Positions 1 through 11,704 of a stretch of DNA of 64,000 bases are shown here, piece after piece. The notes below the pieces were generated by a model. That model had not been told where the DNA came from. It saw nothing but the letters and a program-made list of their open reading frames with translations, and ran no database searches. Source of the DNA: Engraulis encrasicolus (Eukaryota > Chordata > Actinopteri > Clupeiformes > Engraulidae); contig NC_085875.1 of NCBI RefSeq assembly GCF_034702125.1, positions 40,372,240 to 40,436,239 of the forward strand. Direction: 5' to 3'. A program made the translations under genes and the position numbers. Numbering within the stretch: position 1 is the first letter of the stretch; each line of letters opens with the position of its first letter.

Positions 1-31
1 TCACTGCAGGAGCGCGACACCAAGGACAGAG
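1..31 (+). CDS. arid4a: probable ARID4A exon end at window edge
   Basis: The first 31 bases read in frame as [10 protein letters not shown] plus one base, followed by a GT donor at 32. The phase (one base left over) is exactly what the next exon at 970 needs to make a Gly codon. The rest of the exon is outside the window, so the assignment rests on phase and donor only. Confidence 0.5.
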
Positions 32-57
32 GTCAGCACCTTTTTACTCCATATACA

Positions 58-145
<88 letters not shown>

Positions 146-3100
146 GTCTCTCTCTCTCTCTGATAATTGTTCTATTGCTTGTAGAAATGGTATTCTTCCT
201 TCTGGCTTGCAGTGCTATAATGTTCTTTGCGTCACTTTCACTGTGGAGCTAAGCTGTAAGCAACTGGACAAGTCAACAACTTTTCTCTTTCCAACTTACT
301 GTTGGGAGTCTAAGGAGGACATTTGAATAGACCAGTCTCTGCACTCAAAGGATTATCCTCCCTGCGCCTCTACTCCGTTTTAAAGCAGCAAGTGGACTAA
401 CTCTTGAAATTAATCTACATATTTAATGGATTGGAATAGCACATTTAAAACGTTTTGTCCAATGGCTGTATGTTCACATTTCTTTTATTTATAACTTCAA
501 GTATGGAAATGTATAGATGAGTTTTATTCTGAGGTGCTAGTGTGTGTGGTTGTGGTTAAGCTTTGCACCATCCAATGCTTACAGACAATTTTTGCACTTC
601 TACCAGTTTACAGTTCAGATTTGAACTATCAGTGGTGATTTTTGTGCATACTTTTTTTTTCTCTCTCTCAAGGCAAGTGTGAACAAGATTTAAAGCAAGT
701 CGCAACCATGCTCTAACTGGACCTGTGACTCAAGTGATGATTATAAAGCTTGCTTTGTCCATACCATGTAAATGTATCCAGCACTTAAACCTGCAGTACT
801 CTAAGGGTCACATGTTTCACTCAAACCTGTGCTTATTTCCCAAGCCAGTCTGATTAAGTAGCCGTGGTATTTCGAGCTACCGTATGGCCTCGCCTACATT
901 ACATGTGCGCTGTCCACGTGCTTTGGTCCTTCTCTTCCCAATGTAATGGCTTGTCTTCCCCCCCCTCAGGTCAGAAGAGGTTGACTGATGGCAACAGCAG
1001 CTCGGCGTCCAAGAAGGTGAAGCGCAACCAGAAGCGCTCCAGCACCACGGGCAAGACTGAAAAGAATGGAACAGGTGAGAGAGACTTTTGAAGTTATTCT
1101 TAGACACTCCGCTGAGCGTCTTCCCAACTCTGCATGCAAATTCCGTGTTCATCCTGTAATGATCAAGCTTGGACTGCAGCTTTTGAGAGGGAACGTTTTT
1201 TTTTTTATTTTTTTTTTATTTTTTTTATTATAAATGCCATCCTCATTCCATGTATCACATAACAAGACTGAAAGGAAGAAGTAATTCTCCACCATAACTG
1301 ACCTAATGTTTCAGATGTTGTGGCTGTAGAGAAATGTCTAATGTAGCCTACTGTCCAGCACCTCACTTCAGGCCCCATGCCATGATCATGCTCGTCCTGG
1401 CATCCCTGCGTCTCTCTGTGAAAGGTCATTGGAAATGCTGTTCCGTTTCAGGATGCTTCAGATCTCTAACCCAGTAAACCACGTATGCTCTCCCCCACTC
1501 AGGTCACAGCAGCGACAGTGAGGACCTGCCCGTCACTGACCCCTCCAATAAGCTGACCCCCATCAAGCACTCCAGCATAGCCAAGGCCCAGAAGCAGTCG
1601 CGCTCCCCGGGCACCGTGTCCCCCAACAGCAAGGAGCTGGACAAGGACAAGCACAAGGACAAACAAGGCTTCCCCTCGCCACGCACATACAAATGGACCT
1701 TCCAGCACAGTGAGTACAAACTTGCTCCAGCAGTCATGCTAGTTCTACTTGGGGCAAATACTTTTTTTCTGATTGAGATCTGTACTGTCGACTTCAACAG
1801 TGTTCCCTTGTGGTTCAACTCTCAGCTGGAAGGAAATGTGTCATACTTAGTGCCAGCTTCATCATTAGGATTTTGTTATCAGTTTTGCAATGGTCAGAGC
1901 AGATTTTTTTGAATGCCTAAAATGTTACTGCTGTAACTTGGTTTGATAACTGGCTACCTCCCCCTAATAAAGCCTCTCATTCCAAGTTTAGTGTTCACAA
2001 ATACCCAGTGTTTGTTACTTAGCAGTAAGGCTGTAACGATATTGCATCGAACCGAGGGATCGCGGTACGCAGACCCACGAACCCCTATCGCGAACCTTCC
2101 TCGCAGAATCGCGATGCGCCCTTTTAAAGTTGTTACCCCTCAGTCTCGAAAACAGCAGGGTACAGGCAAATGCTTGCATATGCGCTTAATGCTTGTATAT
2201 GCGCTCAAAGACAATTAGAAATGGGGCGCACATGAGCGAGTAACACTTCCATTCACCCATCTCTCCTGTAAAATGTTCCGTCCAACCAGCAGCACGTGTA
2301 TTGGTTGTTATTCATTGCCTGAGCAACCTCCGCGACCGCGAGACAAAAAACTTGGGCAAACGTCGGAAGGTAAAGCACAGAAATGAGCAACAGACCAAGA
2401 AGGCTTTATCAAACGTGTGAAGATGTTTTTGATTCATGCATGCGCCGATGTATGTTGAGTGGAGATAGACGTTGAGCGGAGAGAGAGAAAGAATGCGAGA
2501 GAGCGAGATGCTCCGCCTGCCCAAATTTGAAAAAGCTTTGAAAGAGCTCTATACGCTCATAAGAGTGTCTGAAGTCGGGCGAACGTTGAGGTCGATGTGG
2601 ATATTAGGCAGCATTATATCCTCCCCACATTGAAAGCCTGCCTAGCGAAAACATGCTCCATTTCAAAATGTCAAATCACAAATCCAAACAAAAGACAACG
2701 TGCGTGTTGCATAGCCTACTGAGAACATAACTGAGGTTCATTTCGAGTTTTTTTGTATAAGCGCGTGCGCGCTGCTGCACGATCAAAACAGTTACAAAAA
2801 TATTAAACATCAAAATTAAGTGTTGCATTTCTGTAAGTAACTTAATACAACATGTTTCCTGACGAAATATTACCAGTGTTGTTTTCAGTTAATGTTTGGA
2901 TATTAATTGGATAATGTTTGACAATGTGAGACAGTTGTTATAGGCTACCTATACTGGAACCCTGACCCTTCTCTCTCCATCTCTGTCTCTCACACATGGT
3001 CAGCATCTCAGCATGATATGATCTAAGCCTATTTGTAATAAGCCTATTTTTCCTTGGTGAACTAATGTCCCTTATTTCTCTGTGTTGTGTTTTGATGTCA

Positions 3101-6100
3101 ACACCTGGGCAACAGGTTGCAGTGGTAGGCCTATATCTGCAACATCATTTAGTAGACCTAAAAAAAATAATGTAGGCAGATAAATGCAAAAAGAAAGCAT
3201 AGGCCTAAATATAGCCCATAATTTATTTTCTTATTTTTTTCCCTTAAAAAAATAATAAAATCGTGGGGCATATCGAACCGTGGGTCATATATCGTGATAC
3301 AAACCGAATCGTGGGTTGGGTGTATCGTTACAGCCTTACTTAGCAGGCTAACCTGGGCTAAGATTCTCGAAACCTTCGTTGCTAACTAACTTAGCAACTA
3401 ACGACTCTGGTGCGACAAAACTAAGTCCGAACGAGGAGTTCCAAAAACAAAGTCCCAATGTTTACCAGTAATGTAGTTAGTCGTTCGTCCGGTGCTGAAG
3501 TGAACGACTCAGGTGTTGCTGCAAAACGAAGTAGGGGCTGTTCATCAGTACTACTGTCGGATTTGGAACAAATTGCATGGTTGGCTAGTTCACCTTTTGT
3601 TTTGGGATGCACGTCACTTTTGCTCGTGGTTTTGGACGGGTTCAGAGTTTAAGCAACATCAATCGATTACTGCCACCAAGTGCACAAGCCTTTGACCCAT
3701 ACTACACCAAAATGTCTAGTCATGTTACGAACAGGGCTGAAAAAACCCCACACCAACACAGTGTTCAAATATGGGGGAAAAAATATTGTCAAAATATAGT
3801 AGGCCTAGGAAATTCCATATTCCACAATCATGCTTCACGAGCTCCGATCAATCAAAGCGGCGCCAATAAAAGAACCCTGTTTGATTACCATCGGGATTTG
3901 AACCCACACCAAAAGCAGCATCTCTCATGAATGCAAAATATTTAACCACTCACCTATCTCCACACATGACTGAATGAATAGTATGTTTTGATTAAGCTCC
4001 AATAAGCATAGGCTACATGGAAATATGCTAGGCCTACATGTAGTTGTCATTATGAAATGCGTTGTTGACTATTTAAAAAAGGGCACCAGTGTGCGGTGAT
4101 CCTTCTCGTTTTCCTTGCTTTTTAGGCTATGCCTTGGTCTACAATAACTCCCAACTACATCATAGGCTACAACAAGTTCAAAAATGGACATTATGCAACT
4201 GCATAGCCTGTTGGAATAGTGCGTAATGGAAAGGCGAGCGTGATGACAAGAACTGGACACTTCTTATAGTTAGTTCTTATTTCATTGTATTCATATTCTT
4301 CTTTTCATTTCAATTCTACTATTGTAATATAAGCCTGTCACAAGCAGCTGGCCAATAGGCTACTGTTAAAACAAATGTTGTTTCAGCAAATGGCGCCATG
4401 GCCCATGGCGCACAAAATGTCCGTTATGCAGTCAGGAGAAAACACAGCGCATCGTGTCCTTATTTCTCTCTGTGTGTAAATTGGGCCATCGTTTTGTGTC
4501 TTTGTAAAATGCAGGTGAAAAGCAGTTAGTTACTTGGCCTTAATGTGACTGCGTGTGTGGCTGCGAGGCTTGGATGCCACAGTTCCACACGCGCGCACAA
4601 CAGCACGTGTGGATCGGCCACTTTACGCACACAGAGAGGGGGTGAAAAACAGTTGCGCAGAGGAATAGGCACCTGCGCTTAATGTATCTTACTGAGGGAA
4701 TCGAAATCTTATAGACACTGAAAACGCAGCCGCGATTATGCCTTCGCGCTTATCATGCTCTTGCTCTTCAGTCATTGATGGCGATAGTGATGTGTAGGCC
4801 GGCATTTGGTTACTGCATTTAATGGGGTGGATTTTGGGGATATGATTGTGTTGTCAGGTCTTTTCCGATGTTGAAGGACTTTGAATGTGCCATGTTTACA
4901 GACATTGACGGCCCCTTCCATAGGACTTCTTCATCCATCCTTCCATCCCTTCCTGTGCGTCTTTAGGCTATGTAGGCTACAACGGCAATAAGGGCAGTTC
5001 CACCTTAGCTTACGTTGTGCGTAAAGACGTGCTGACTGGAAATTACATAAACATCCTGATATGTTTCTCGAGCGTAATTTCAGTTATCATTTCAAGCAGC
5101 ATTTAGCCTACTGTCCAATATGCGTGGCCATGACCTGTTGAAAGTGTTTCGTTGCCTAGGAGCGTGAGGATGACTTCGCTTGCCGTTCTGGAAAAAAAAA
5201 ATATGTGATGGGTGGTTATAGGCTCGGCTATACTTCATTCACCGTGGCTTGAACTCACACCACTAATAAGGAAACGGCAAACGTGTATGATATTCTGACA
5301 TTTTAACCACTCACCCACCAACTGTGCTTCCAAATTAGTGGTAAGTGAAAGTGAAAGCCCATTGGGAAACTCCAACTCCCATTGTCATTGTGACACAGCA
5401 CTCCACAGCACACAAGTGAACACTGCACACTGCACACAACGAAATTGCATTTATGCCTCACCCGTGCAAGGGGGCAGCCCTCAGTGGCGCCCCATGGGGA
5501 GCAGTGCGGTGGGACGGTATCATGCTCAGGGTACCTCAGTCATGGAGGAGGATGGGGGAGAGCACTGGTTGATTACTCCCCCCACCAACCTGGCGAGTCG
5601 GGAGTTGAACCGGCAACCTCTGGGATGCAAGTCTGACGCCCTAACCGCTCACCCATGACTGCCCTAAGGTTATACAATAGGGTATTAATCCAAACATTAG
5701 GCCTATACAAAACGTAAGTAAAAATAGCCTAATGCATGATGGATTGTAATGTCTCATTTCATAACTGCAGTTGAAGGGGTGAATTCGGGGACATGATTGT
5801 GTTGACAAAGATTTGTGGACTTTTGATAGGGATGTAGGCTAATTACTGCATTTGGCAGACACTGTGGTAGCGTCACTGCTTTGCGATAAATGCACCCGAG
5901 CTGAGGCGAGACACTCCGAGCATTTCCGACAACTTCATCGTGCGTCTGAACTTACTTGGTTGGAATTTCATCGGACTTAATTCGTACCTACATCGGACTT
6001 TGTTGGTTTGAGGCTTTCGAGAAATCATAGTTATTGGTTAGTTGTTGTGTCGGACTTCGTTCGGACTTACTTGGTCCGAAGGCTAATTTTGGTCTGATTC

Positions 6101-7796
6101 CAGATACCCACACCTGCTTCCAAGTTTAAACACTGGGTATTTGCGAACACTAAACTTTGGAAGCAGGTTATCCTGCCAAGTGACAGTGTTCGGAAATACC
6201 CAGTGTTTGTTAATTAGCAGGCTAACTTGCTTAACTCGCTTGCTGAAAAATCTTGGCTCTGTGTAGTGCCAGCTTTGTCATTAATTTTTAATCATATTAA
6301 ACTGTCTGTTATCTCCTGGTTTCAATGTGATCATGCAGATGCTTGCTCCGTTCTGCCTGGCATTGAATGTTGAACGAAAGTGTGACAATGCCAGAATCTC
6401 ATTGAACACTTTTTAATGGTAATGCATGGTATGTCCTTTGAGAGTCGCTTTGGATGAAATTGCCTTCCAAATGTAATGGCAAAATGTTTTATGTGTAAAT
6501 GTGTTGTGCCTAATGGCTCCTTTCCCCTCCTCTTCTGCAGATGAGCTGGATAACATGTCGAGCCAGGAGCGGATCTCCTTCCTTCAGGACAAGCTGCAGG
6601 AGATCAGGAAGTACTACATGTCCCTCAAGTCAGAGGTAGCCTCCATCGACCGACGACGAAAGCGGTTAAAAAAGAAAGAAAGAGAAGGTAACTAGGCCCA
6701 CGACTTAACCACGACATCACTCTCTTTGCTCATTTCACTAATTGTCTGCATGCATAGACGTAGAACACTGGATTTTATCGACTAAGCCGTCTATTCAGTT
6801 GAGTTGACGTGTCCTCACTATCGTGTTGCAAAGGTGCCGCCATGTTGAAAAAGGGGGAAATATTTACATTAGTACCTATGGAAGGAATGGGTTGGCAAAC
6901 TGAGCCAAACTTATCATACTCCTCTGTAGTATTGTTCTTACACTCCATGAAATAAAAGCTGACACTAGTATTGTGGCCTTAGTCCGTGTTAAAAGATTTG
7001 CAACAATGTAAATGGGGACATACACAGCACATGCAGTGATTTCGTAAAGATCCAATTAGTCCAATTTAGTCCAAGTCCAATTACCGTAGATATCACTTCT
7101 TACCATTTCCCACCAACTTGTCTTCAAGTTCATTCATTGCCACTTCACACAGTTTAGAATAACAGTCAGAGAACATTAACATAAGAGTCAACATGCAATT
7201 CAATGACAATACTCCTCCCAAATGGGGATGGCATGTGCCTGATTTTGTTGAAAATGTGAAAAATGCCTGGATGATGTCCGACACAAGGGCCGTACACACA
7301 CGTCGCTACTAGTTACTCGCTCAGCGACTGAAGTCAATAGAATGTCAATGTGTTACAGCGAGACGATCAGGCGAGTACTGTACAAGCGATGCTATGTGGG
7401 CGGATTCAGAGTTGAAAATATTTTAACTCCGAGCGATGCGAGTGAGCAAGTAACCAATTGGAATGCAGAGTTCGGAACTTCTCGCCTGTTCATTGGCAGT
7501 GAAAGCCACGGGAACTTTCAGCGAACGTTCCATGAAAGAGTGGCAAGTAGGCGAGCAAGCGAGAAGCTAGTAATGTGTGTGTACGCCGCTTTAGTCAATT
7601 CACCACCATCTTTGTACGTGATGACAGTTGCGGACAAGACGATGTGCGAATAATAATGTGCAATGTACGTTTTTTTTCCCTCCCCATCTCTGCAGTGTCC
7701 CATACCACAGCTTCCACTTCCTCTTCCTCTGACACGGGCATGAGCCCCTCGTCGGCCTCGCCCACACAGAACACAGTTGCCGTGGAGTGCAGGTGA
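1..7796 (+). CDS. arid4a: ARID4A, 3' end (partial; terminal exons)
   Basis: Chromatin adaptor of the RBP1/ARID4 family, which recruits the SIN3-HDAC complex in the nucleus. Only the C-terminal exons are present: about 1-31 (probable), 970-1074, 1503-1709, 6541-6687 and 7696-7796 (stop TGA 7794-7796). All junctions are GT-AG and the codon phases join (G|GT, G|GT, A|AT, G|TG). The 6541 exon encodes a coiled coil rich in Leu and Lys ending in a basic run (residues like [15 protein letters not shown]), the conserved ARID4 C-terminal module. The last exon is Ser/Thr rich, contains DTGMSPSS and ends in AVECR, the ARID4A-type C terminus. ARID, Tudor and chromo domains lie upstream of the window. ARID4B is the alternative; the tail and the TIMM9-TALPID3 neighbours favour ARID4A. 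The introns carry many repeats. Confidence 0.9.
61..163. repeat. (CT)n microsatellite
   Basis: About 100 bases of nearly pure CT repeat with two TGTCTC interruptions near its end, 30 bases after the probable ARID4A donor. It is a long pyrimidine tract of the kind that can form triplex DNA. Confidence 0.95.
1980..2025. repeat. Intronic repeat, copy interrupted by the hAT element
   Basis: The segment reading AAATACCCAGTGTTTGTTA followed by TTAGCAG and GCTAAC occurs here (continuing after the hAT element at 3347), again directly at about 6188-6226, and inverted at about 6123-6165. The uninterrupted copy at 6,200 acts as an empty-site reference for the hAT insertion. Confidence 0.75.
2026..3338. 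mobile_element. Non-autonomous hAT-type element with 8-bp target duplication
   Basis: A 1,313-bp element in an ARID4A intron. Its ends are inverted: TAAGGCTGTAACGATA at the left and the reverse complement at the right, with weaker similarity further in (repeated ATCGAACCG and TCGTGGG words). It is flanked by the direct repeat CTTAGCAG at 2018-2025 and 3339-3346. An 8-bp duplication and this terminal sequence fit the hAT superfamily. No transposase reading frame is visible, so it is probably mobilised in trans. Confidence 0.88.
3888..3960 (-). repeat. tRNA-like repeat (SINE head)
   Basis: On the minus strand an A-box-like GGTGAGTGGTTAAA (3941-3954) is followed by a B-box-like GGGTTCAAATCCC (3893-3905). 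The spacing is tRNA-sized. The acceptor stem is not convincing, so it reads as a tRNA-derived repeat rather than a functional tRNA gene. Confidence 0.6.
5240..5320 (-). repeat. tRNA-like repeat, second copy
   Basis: Minus-strand TGGGTGAGTGGTTAAA (5302-5317) and GTGAGTTCAAGCCAC (5243-5257) form A and B boxes related to the copy at 3,900. It directly abuts the SINE at 5,337 and is probably an older member of the same lineage. Confidence 0.55.
5337..5664 (-). mobile_element. tRNA-derived SINE, near full length
   Basis: On the minus strand it begins GGGCAGTCATGGGTGAGCGG with an A box, followed by a B box GCCGGTTCAACTCC. A body of about 240 bp follows with CTGAGGTACCC and GGGGCGCCACTGAGGG, and the 3' end is rich in CACTTTCACTT. 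The structure (Pol III head, conserved body, short 3' repeats) is that of fish tRNA-derived SINEs. No clear target duplication was identified. Confidence 0.85.
6118..6260. repeat. Inverted plus direct copies of the intronic repeat
   Basis: The word CCAAGTTTA...AACACTGGGTATTTG (inverted) is followed within 15 bases by AACACTAAACTTTGG, giving a hairpin of about 45 bases. A direct copy of the same repeat follows at 6,188. The direct copy contains ATTAGCAGGCTAAC (6213-6226), matching the hAT flank at 2,018/3,346 without an insertion. Confidence 0.7.
6437..6480 (+). repeat. Short LINE/SINE 3'-tail-like remnant
   Basis: GTCGCTTTGGAT followed by CCAAATGTAATG resembles the conserved 3' tail of fish L2-type elements, also seen at the end of the LINE at 16,750-16,790. 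It lies 60 bases before an ARID4A exon. Confidence 0.4.
7288..7589. mobile_element. MITE-like element with imperfect TIRs
   Basis: About 300 bp between ARID4A exons. The left end GGCCGTACACACACGTCGCT and the right end (reverse complement GCGGCGTACACACACATTAC) are imperfect inverted repeats that continue into CTAGTTACTCGCT / CTAGCTTCTCGCT. No coding potential and no certain target duplication. Confidence 0.65.
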
Positions 7797-10100
7797 TGAC
7801 ACGCCCGTGATGGACCCACCCACCACCCAGCCTGACCTTGACCCCTTGTCCCTTGTCCCTCCTCCTCCAAGACCTCTGCCTTGTCAGCAATGCGCTGCCT
7901 CCCCTGCAGTCACACCAAACGCCGGGCCAGAGCCAGCAGCCAGCCCGCCAATAGCACTCGACTGCCCCGCCTTGTCTCCCCCCCCCCCCCCCCCCCTGTC
8001 CATCACCACCTGGCCACTCCCACTTCCTGCACTTTGTAAAAAGAAAGAAAGAAAGAACTGATCCTGCCTCTCTCTTTGTATCTCTCTATCTATCTAGCTC
8101 TATTCTGTTTATTCTTCCTTTGATCTCTCGAAAACCAGTTGCAGCATCAGGAGAAAGGATTTCAGGCGAGACAGAATGTAACAGGGCAACATGCACCGCT
8201 ACACACCAACAAAGCACACGCCCAACTCTCCATTGCACACATGGAGGAAACCCTTAGCTATACATGGCCACACACACACACTTGCAGACCCATCTGGAAT
8301 GTTCTCCACACCCACTCACCCTACCACCATGCAGTAACGTTGCGGCCTCCATGCAATACAAGAGACAAGCCACATGTCAAGCATTCACTGAATACAAGGC
8401 ACTTTTTTTAGTCCATCTCCTACTCTTCCTTTCTCCACCATGAAAACCCTGATACAGAGCTCCTTGTGTTGGCTGGTATGGATGCAGTACATGAGGGAAA
8501 AAAATACTCTAAAATTCTCCATATTGTTCGTTGAGCAGGATAAGGTTGGCTCACGGCATCAAGACGCTCCCTATACTGGTAACTTGACCAGCTGGACATG
8601 GTATTCAAGGAAAGATGACAATTCAAACTAAATCATTTAAAAAGGTCAATTTTCTTCGCTTGCTCCATCAGAACTGCCAAAGTACATGTGTTACAGCAGA
8701 GTGCCCTATTTTGGAAAAAAAATTAACAAGGACAATTTCAGTTGCAAAGGGGAATGTAGTGTGCTGAAAACTGTAGCTGCTGTCTTCCACTCTTTGTAAA
8801 ACAAGTGTGCGAGCACAGATTATAAAAGTATGCAAAACTTATTTTTGTCATCCCTTTTTAATAGAAAAATGATTCTACAAAAACAAAAAAGCAGAAAAGG
8901 AAGTACATGTTTACAGTGGAACACAGGACAAGAGATGTTTTCAGTGGACTAATTTCCTTTTGCGAGTTTCTTGTCATTTTATATGTAATTGCAGAGTTTT
9001 TATTTTAGTACAGGAAAATTAAAAAAAGAAAAATTAAAAAAAGTATATATGGCAGCCGTGAAGTTATTTAAATTAAATATTTCTAGTGCTGGCATTTTTG
9101 TGTAAAATAAAAGGTATTTGCAACTTGTTAAATATATTTATTCAGTTCATAAAAGCGCAGCCTCTTCTTTTTTATTTTTGTTTTTTAATTTTCTCCTTAT
9201 GAAAAATATTGAAACATTGGCACGTCCCTGTCCCTTCATCAGTTGGGTCCTTACTGCTTTGATGCTAGGACGAATGTTACGTACTCTACTGAAAGCAAGC
9301 TTTGACTGTGATGTCACAAACTGGGTAACTACTGTGCAGTTAAGTATTGCTAAGAACCCCCAACACACACCCACTAAAGCACGCAGACACTCTCCCGTCT
9401 TTGTTGCCACTGAGCCCAACCCTTTCCCTTCATGTTTCTTTGAGCTAACTTATGGGAATGTCACTCTTGCTAGTGTCAATCCTACATTTTTTTTTTTAAA
9501 TATATGGTCTCCCTTCCCCTTCCGATTTTGTTATTTCCTGGTACTTTGTATTTGTAATTATTTAAGTTTTTTTCTCCTTTCCTCTCTAGTATGAATTCTG
9601 ACCAACTCAATAAAACTGTTGCTTATTGAACATGTACGTATTAGCCCAGGGGTTCTTACTATGATTGTTTCTTTGTACATAGATCTTCCAAAACCATGTA
9701 TTTGAAAAATACATTTTACACAAACTGTAAAAATGATTTATATTTTAAAAACAATACATCTTTGTATATGAATTTTTTTCTCCCGTTTTTCTATGTCAAG
9801 TTGGTAGAAGTATTAGCATCACACATCTTTAAACTGTATATATTCTCAATCATTGGTCTTCAGTGAGAGCTTTTGAGCCAAGACTGCCTAGATTGGTGGT
9901 GATATTGAGTGCACGTGAACATGATCGTGTTCAGTGCAGCTCATCAAAATTGTGGAAGAACTCTTCTGCTGACAATTTATCTTTGGATTCCTGTATGAAG
10001 GATAAACAAGGTATTAGGTTCTTTTGAGCAAAGCCATTGTATCTTTATGTAAAATAAGCAGAGCTCTCTTCATTTCTAATAAAGTTTTGAAATATAATTC
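7797..10100 (+). other. arid4a: ARID4A 3' UTR (approximate end)
   Basis: AT-rich sequence without coding potential after the ARID4A stop. It includes a C-rich stretch (20 C at about 7978-7996) and several poly(A) signals. The end is set by the last of three AATAAA hexamers, so it is approximate. Confidence 0.65.
9609..9614 (+). terminator. Poly(A) signal AATAAA, likely ARID4A
   Basis: AATAAA followed within 20 bases by GTTGCTTATTG. Others are at 9107-9112 and 10078-10083 (the last followed by TTCATTGTTCTGTG). Alternative 3' ends are plausible. Confidence 0.55.
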
Positions 10101-10323
10101 ATTGTTCTGTGCATTTGTCAAACCTCACCCTCTGGTTTTAGCCAAGCTCACATTCAACAGTCACCTTCTGTCAGTGAGTGTAAAACAAGAATTTCCGAAT
10201 TATGTCCCTGATAAAAGTACTCAAAGCACATGGATATTGATGTTTGATCCCCTTCATATACAGCCAAAAAGCAATGTTAGTATTTATGACTCGACACATT
10301 TCAATTTAAGGATCTCTAATACA

Positions 10324-11071
10324 GTGGTTTTCAAAGTGGGCGCTGGGGACCCCTGGGGTGTCCATGGCAAGTTGGAGGAAAAAGCACATCAAAAACAAGT
10401 AATTGAATAATTAATGTGCACTAACATAAAGCAAAAATATGCTGTCTTAAACGGTGCACTTGAGGCACTGTTTCACTGCGTATGGCGCAGTATTGTGCTG
10501 AAACGGTGCATTAAGTGCACAAGTGCGCCATCTGAGACGGCGCAATAGACTATGGGTTCTTTCTAATATACTTACTCCCGCATATTGGAAAGCACTCTGT
10601 GAAAAGAGGTGCACAGAAAAAAGTATGGCACGACCCATGTAAAGCGTAGCCTGGTTCCTACCAGACCTCTGTGCGTGTGTGGCTTTAGAGCCCCCTGGTG
10701 GAGCTCAAACACACACGGAGGTCTGGAAGACTGTAGCAGGATTCCATTTCTCCAGTCAAAGAATAATCTGAGCATTTATTGCTTCAATATCAATGGCAGC
10801 TCAAATTGAGTAGTCACAGGACATATTATAGACTAACGCTTTAGAGATCAACCGAGGATGTTGTCGAAGGAATAAATGCTCTGATTATTTTTTTTTTTGA
10901 CTGGAGAAATGGAATCCTGCTACAGTCTCCCAGACCTAGTAGTGGAACTCACAAAGCTGCACGGAACTACAGGTCGGGCAAGAGCCAGGCAATGTAAAAC
11001 GGTCCTTGGCTGGAATCTACCGGTATATCGGGGAGCTGGTCATGGTAAAGTTTGGGATCCCTTCTCTACTA
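10324..11071. mobile_element. hAT-like degenerate element
   Basis: The left end CAGTGGTTTTCAAAGTGGG and a right end reading AAAGTTTGGGATCCCTTCTC resemble the well-known hAT termini of the form CAGNGGTTCNCAAACTTT, but the match between the two ends is poor. It contains the foldback element below. Assignment is tentative. Confidence 0.35.
10645..10993. repeat. Foldback (palindromic) element
   Basis: The arm at about 10722-10785 (GACTGTAGCAGGATTCCATT, CTCCAGTCAAAGAATAATC, TGAGCATTTATT) is repeated inverted at about 10873-10935. Outer words CCTGGTTCCTACCAGACCT and its inverted relative near 10,960-10,990 extend the palindrome. It lies between ARID4A and TIMM9, which are convergent here. Confidence 0.8.
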
Positions 11072-11704
11072 TACCATAATCTTATGAATACTGGGTAACT
11101 TTTCTTGAGATGAGCTGCAAAAATGTCACACCCTTACAACGCACAGCCGGCAAGAACACCTTTAATTTTAAATTAAAGTCCACAAACTAATTGACCATTT
11201 CATATTACCACAGGTCCCTCCAAGGTCCAAGAATGATCCAAATGGATACTGACTTAAAAAAAGGAAGATAATGTCTTTAAACATGTAACCTCCAGTCCAG
11301 ATGTCAGGTATTTTATCAGACATTTATATTATGTGAAACCTGCTCTTAGTGCAGATCAGACACAAACAAAACAAAAAAACATTTTCATGTTAACATGTAG
11401 TTGCTCACATAAAAAATGGAATTATGCATTTCACTAAGTGCGTCATAACTATAACACCAGCTGGTCGTCACAACCAGGACGCACAAGAGCTACAGTAGCT
11501 TCTCAGAGAAATTACATTAATTCCTCTGTTAGGCAACTTCAGCCTCCAAAGCTGAGGTAGATGCAAGAACAGCTTTTCATCCTGGTTCTGGCATATAGTA
11601 GCCGCATTTTGCGCCCCCAAAAATTGCAACTCCATTTTTACTGGTGCAGATGTTAAGGCTCGGAAGTCTGTAAGAGGATAGAGGCACTGGCAAGTCAGTC
11701 TCCT
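11072..11704. other. TIMM9 3' flank / UTR, no gene
   Basis: AT-rich sequence downstream of the minus-strand TIMM9 stop. No reading frame or repeat recognised. Part of it must be the TIMM9 3' UTR, but I could not fix its end. Confidence 0.45.

Larger units (their letters stand above)
3347..6117. other. ARID4A intron, repeat-rich, no exon seen
   Basis: Intronic DNA between the hAT element and the second copy of the intronic repeat. It holds two tRNA-like repeats and one SINE, all reading on the minus strand. The edges (near 3,360-3,450 and 5,950-6,080) contain loosely inverted words such as TCGGACTTAGTT-like and CGAGAATC-like strings, suggesting an old composite element. No coding exon was recognised. 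Confidence 0.5.

Noticed and set aside
1..7796. ARID4B instead of ARID4A
   Set aside because: The C-terminal coiled coil is shared by both, but the DTGMSPSS...AVECR ending and linkage to TIMM9 and TALPID3 point to ARID4A.
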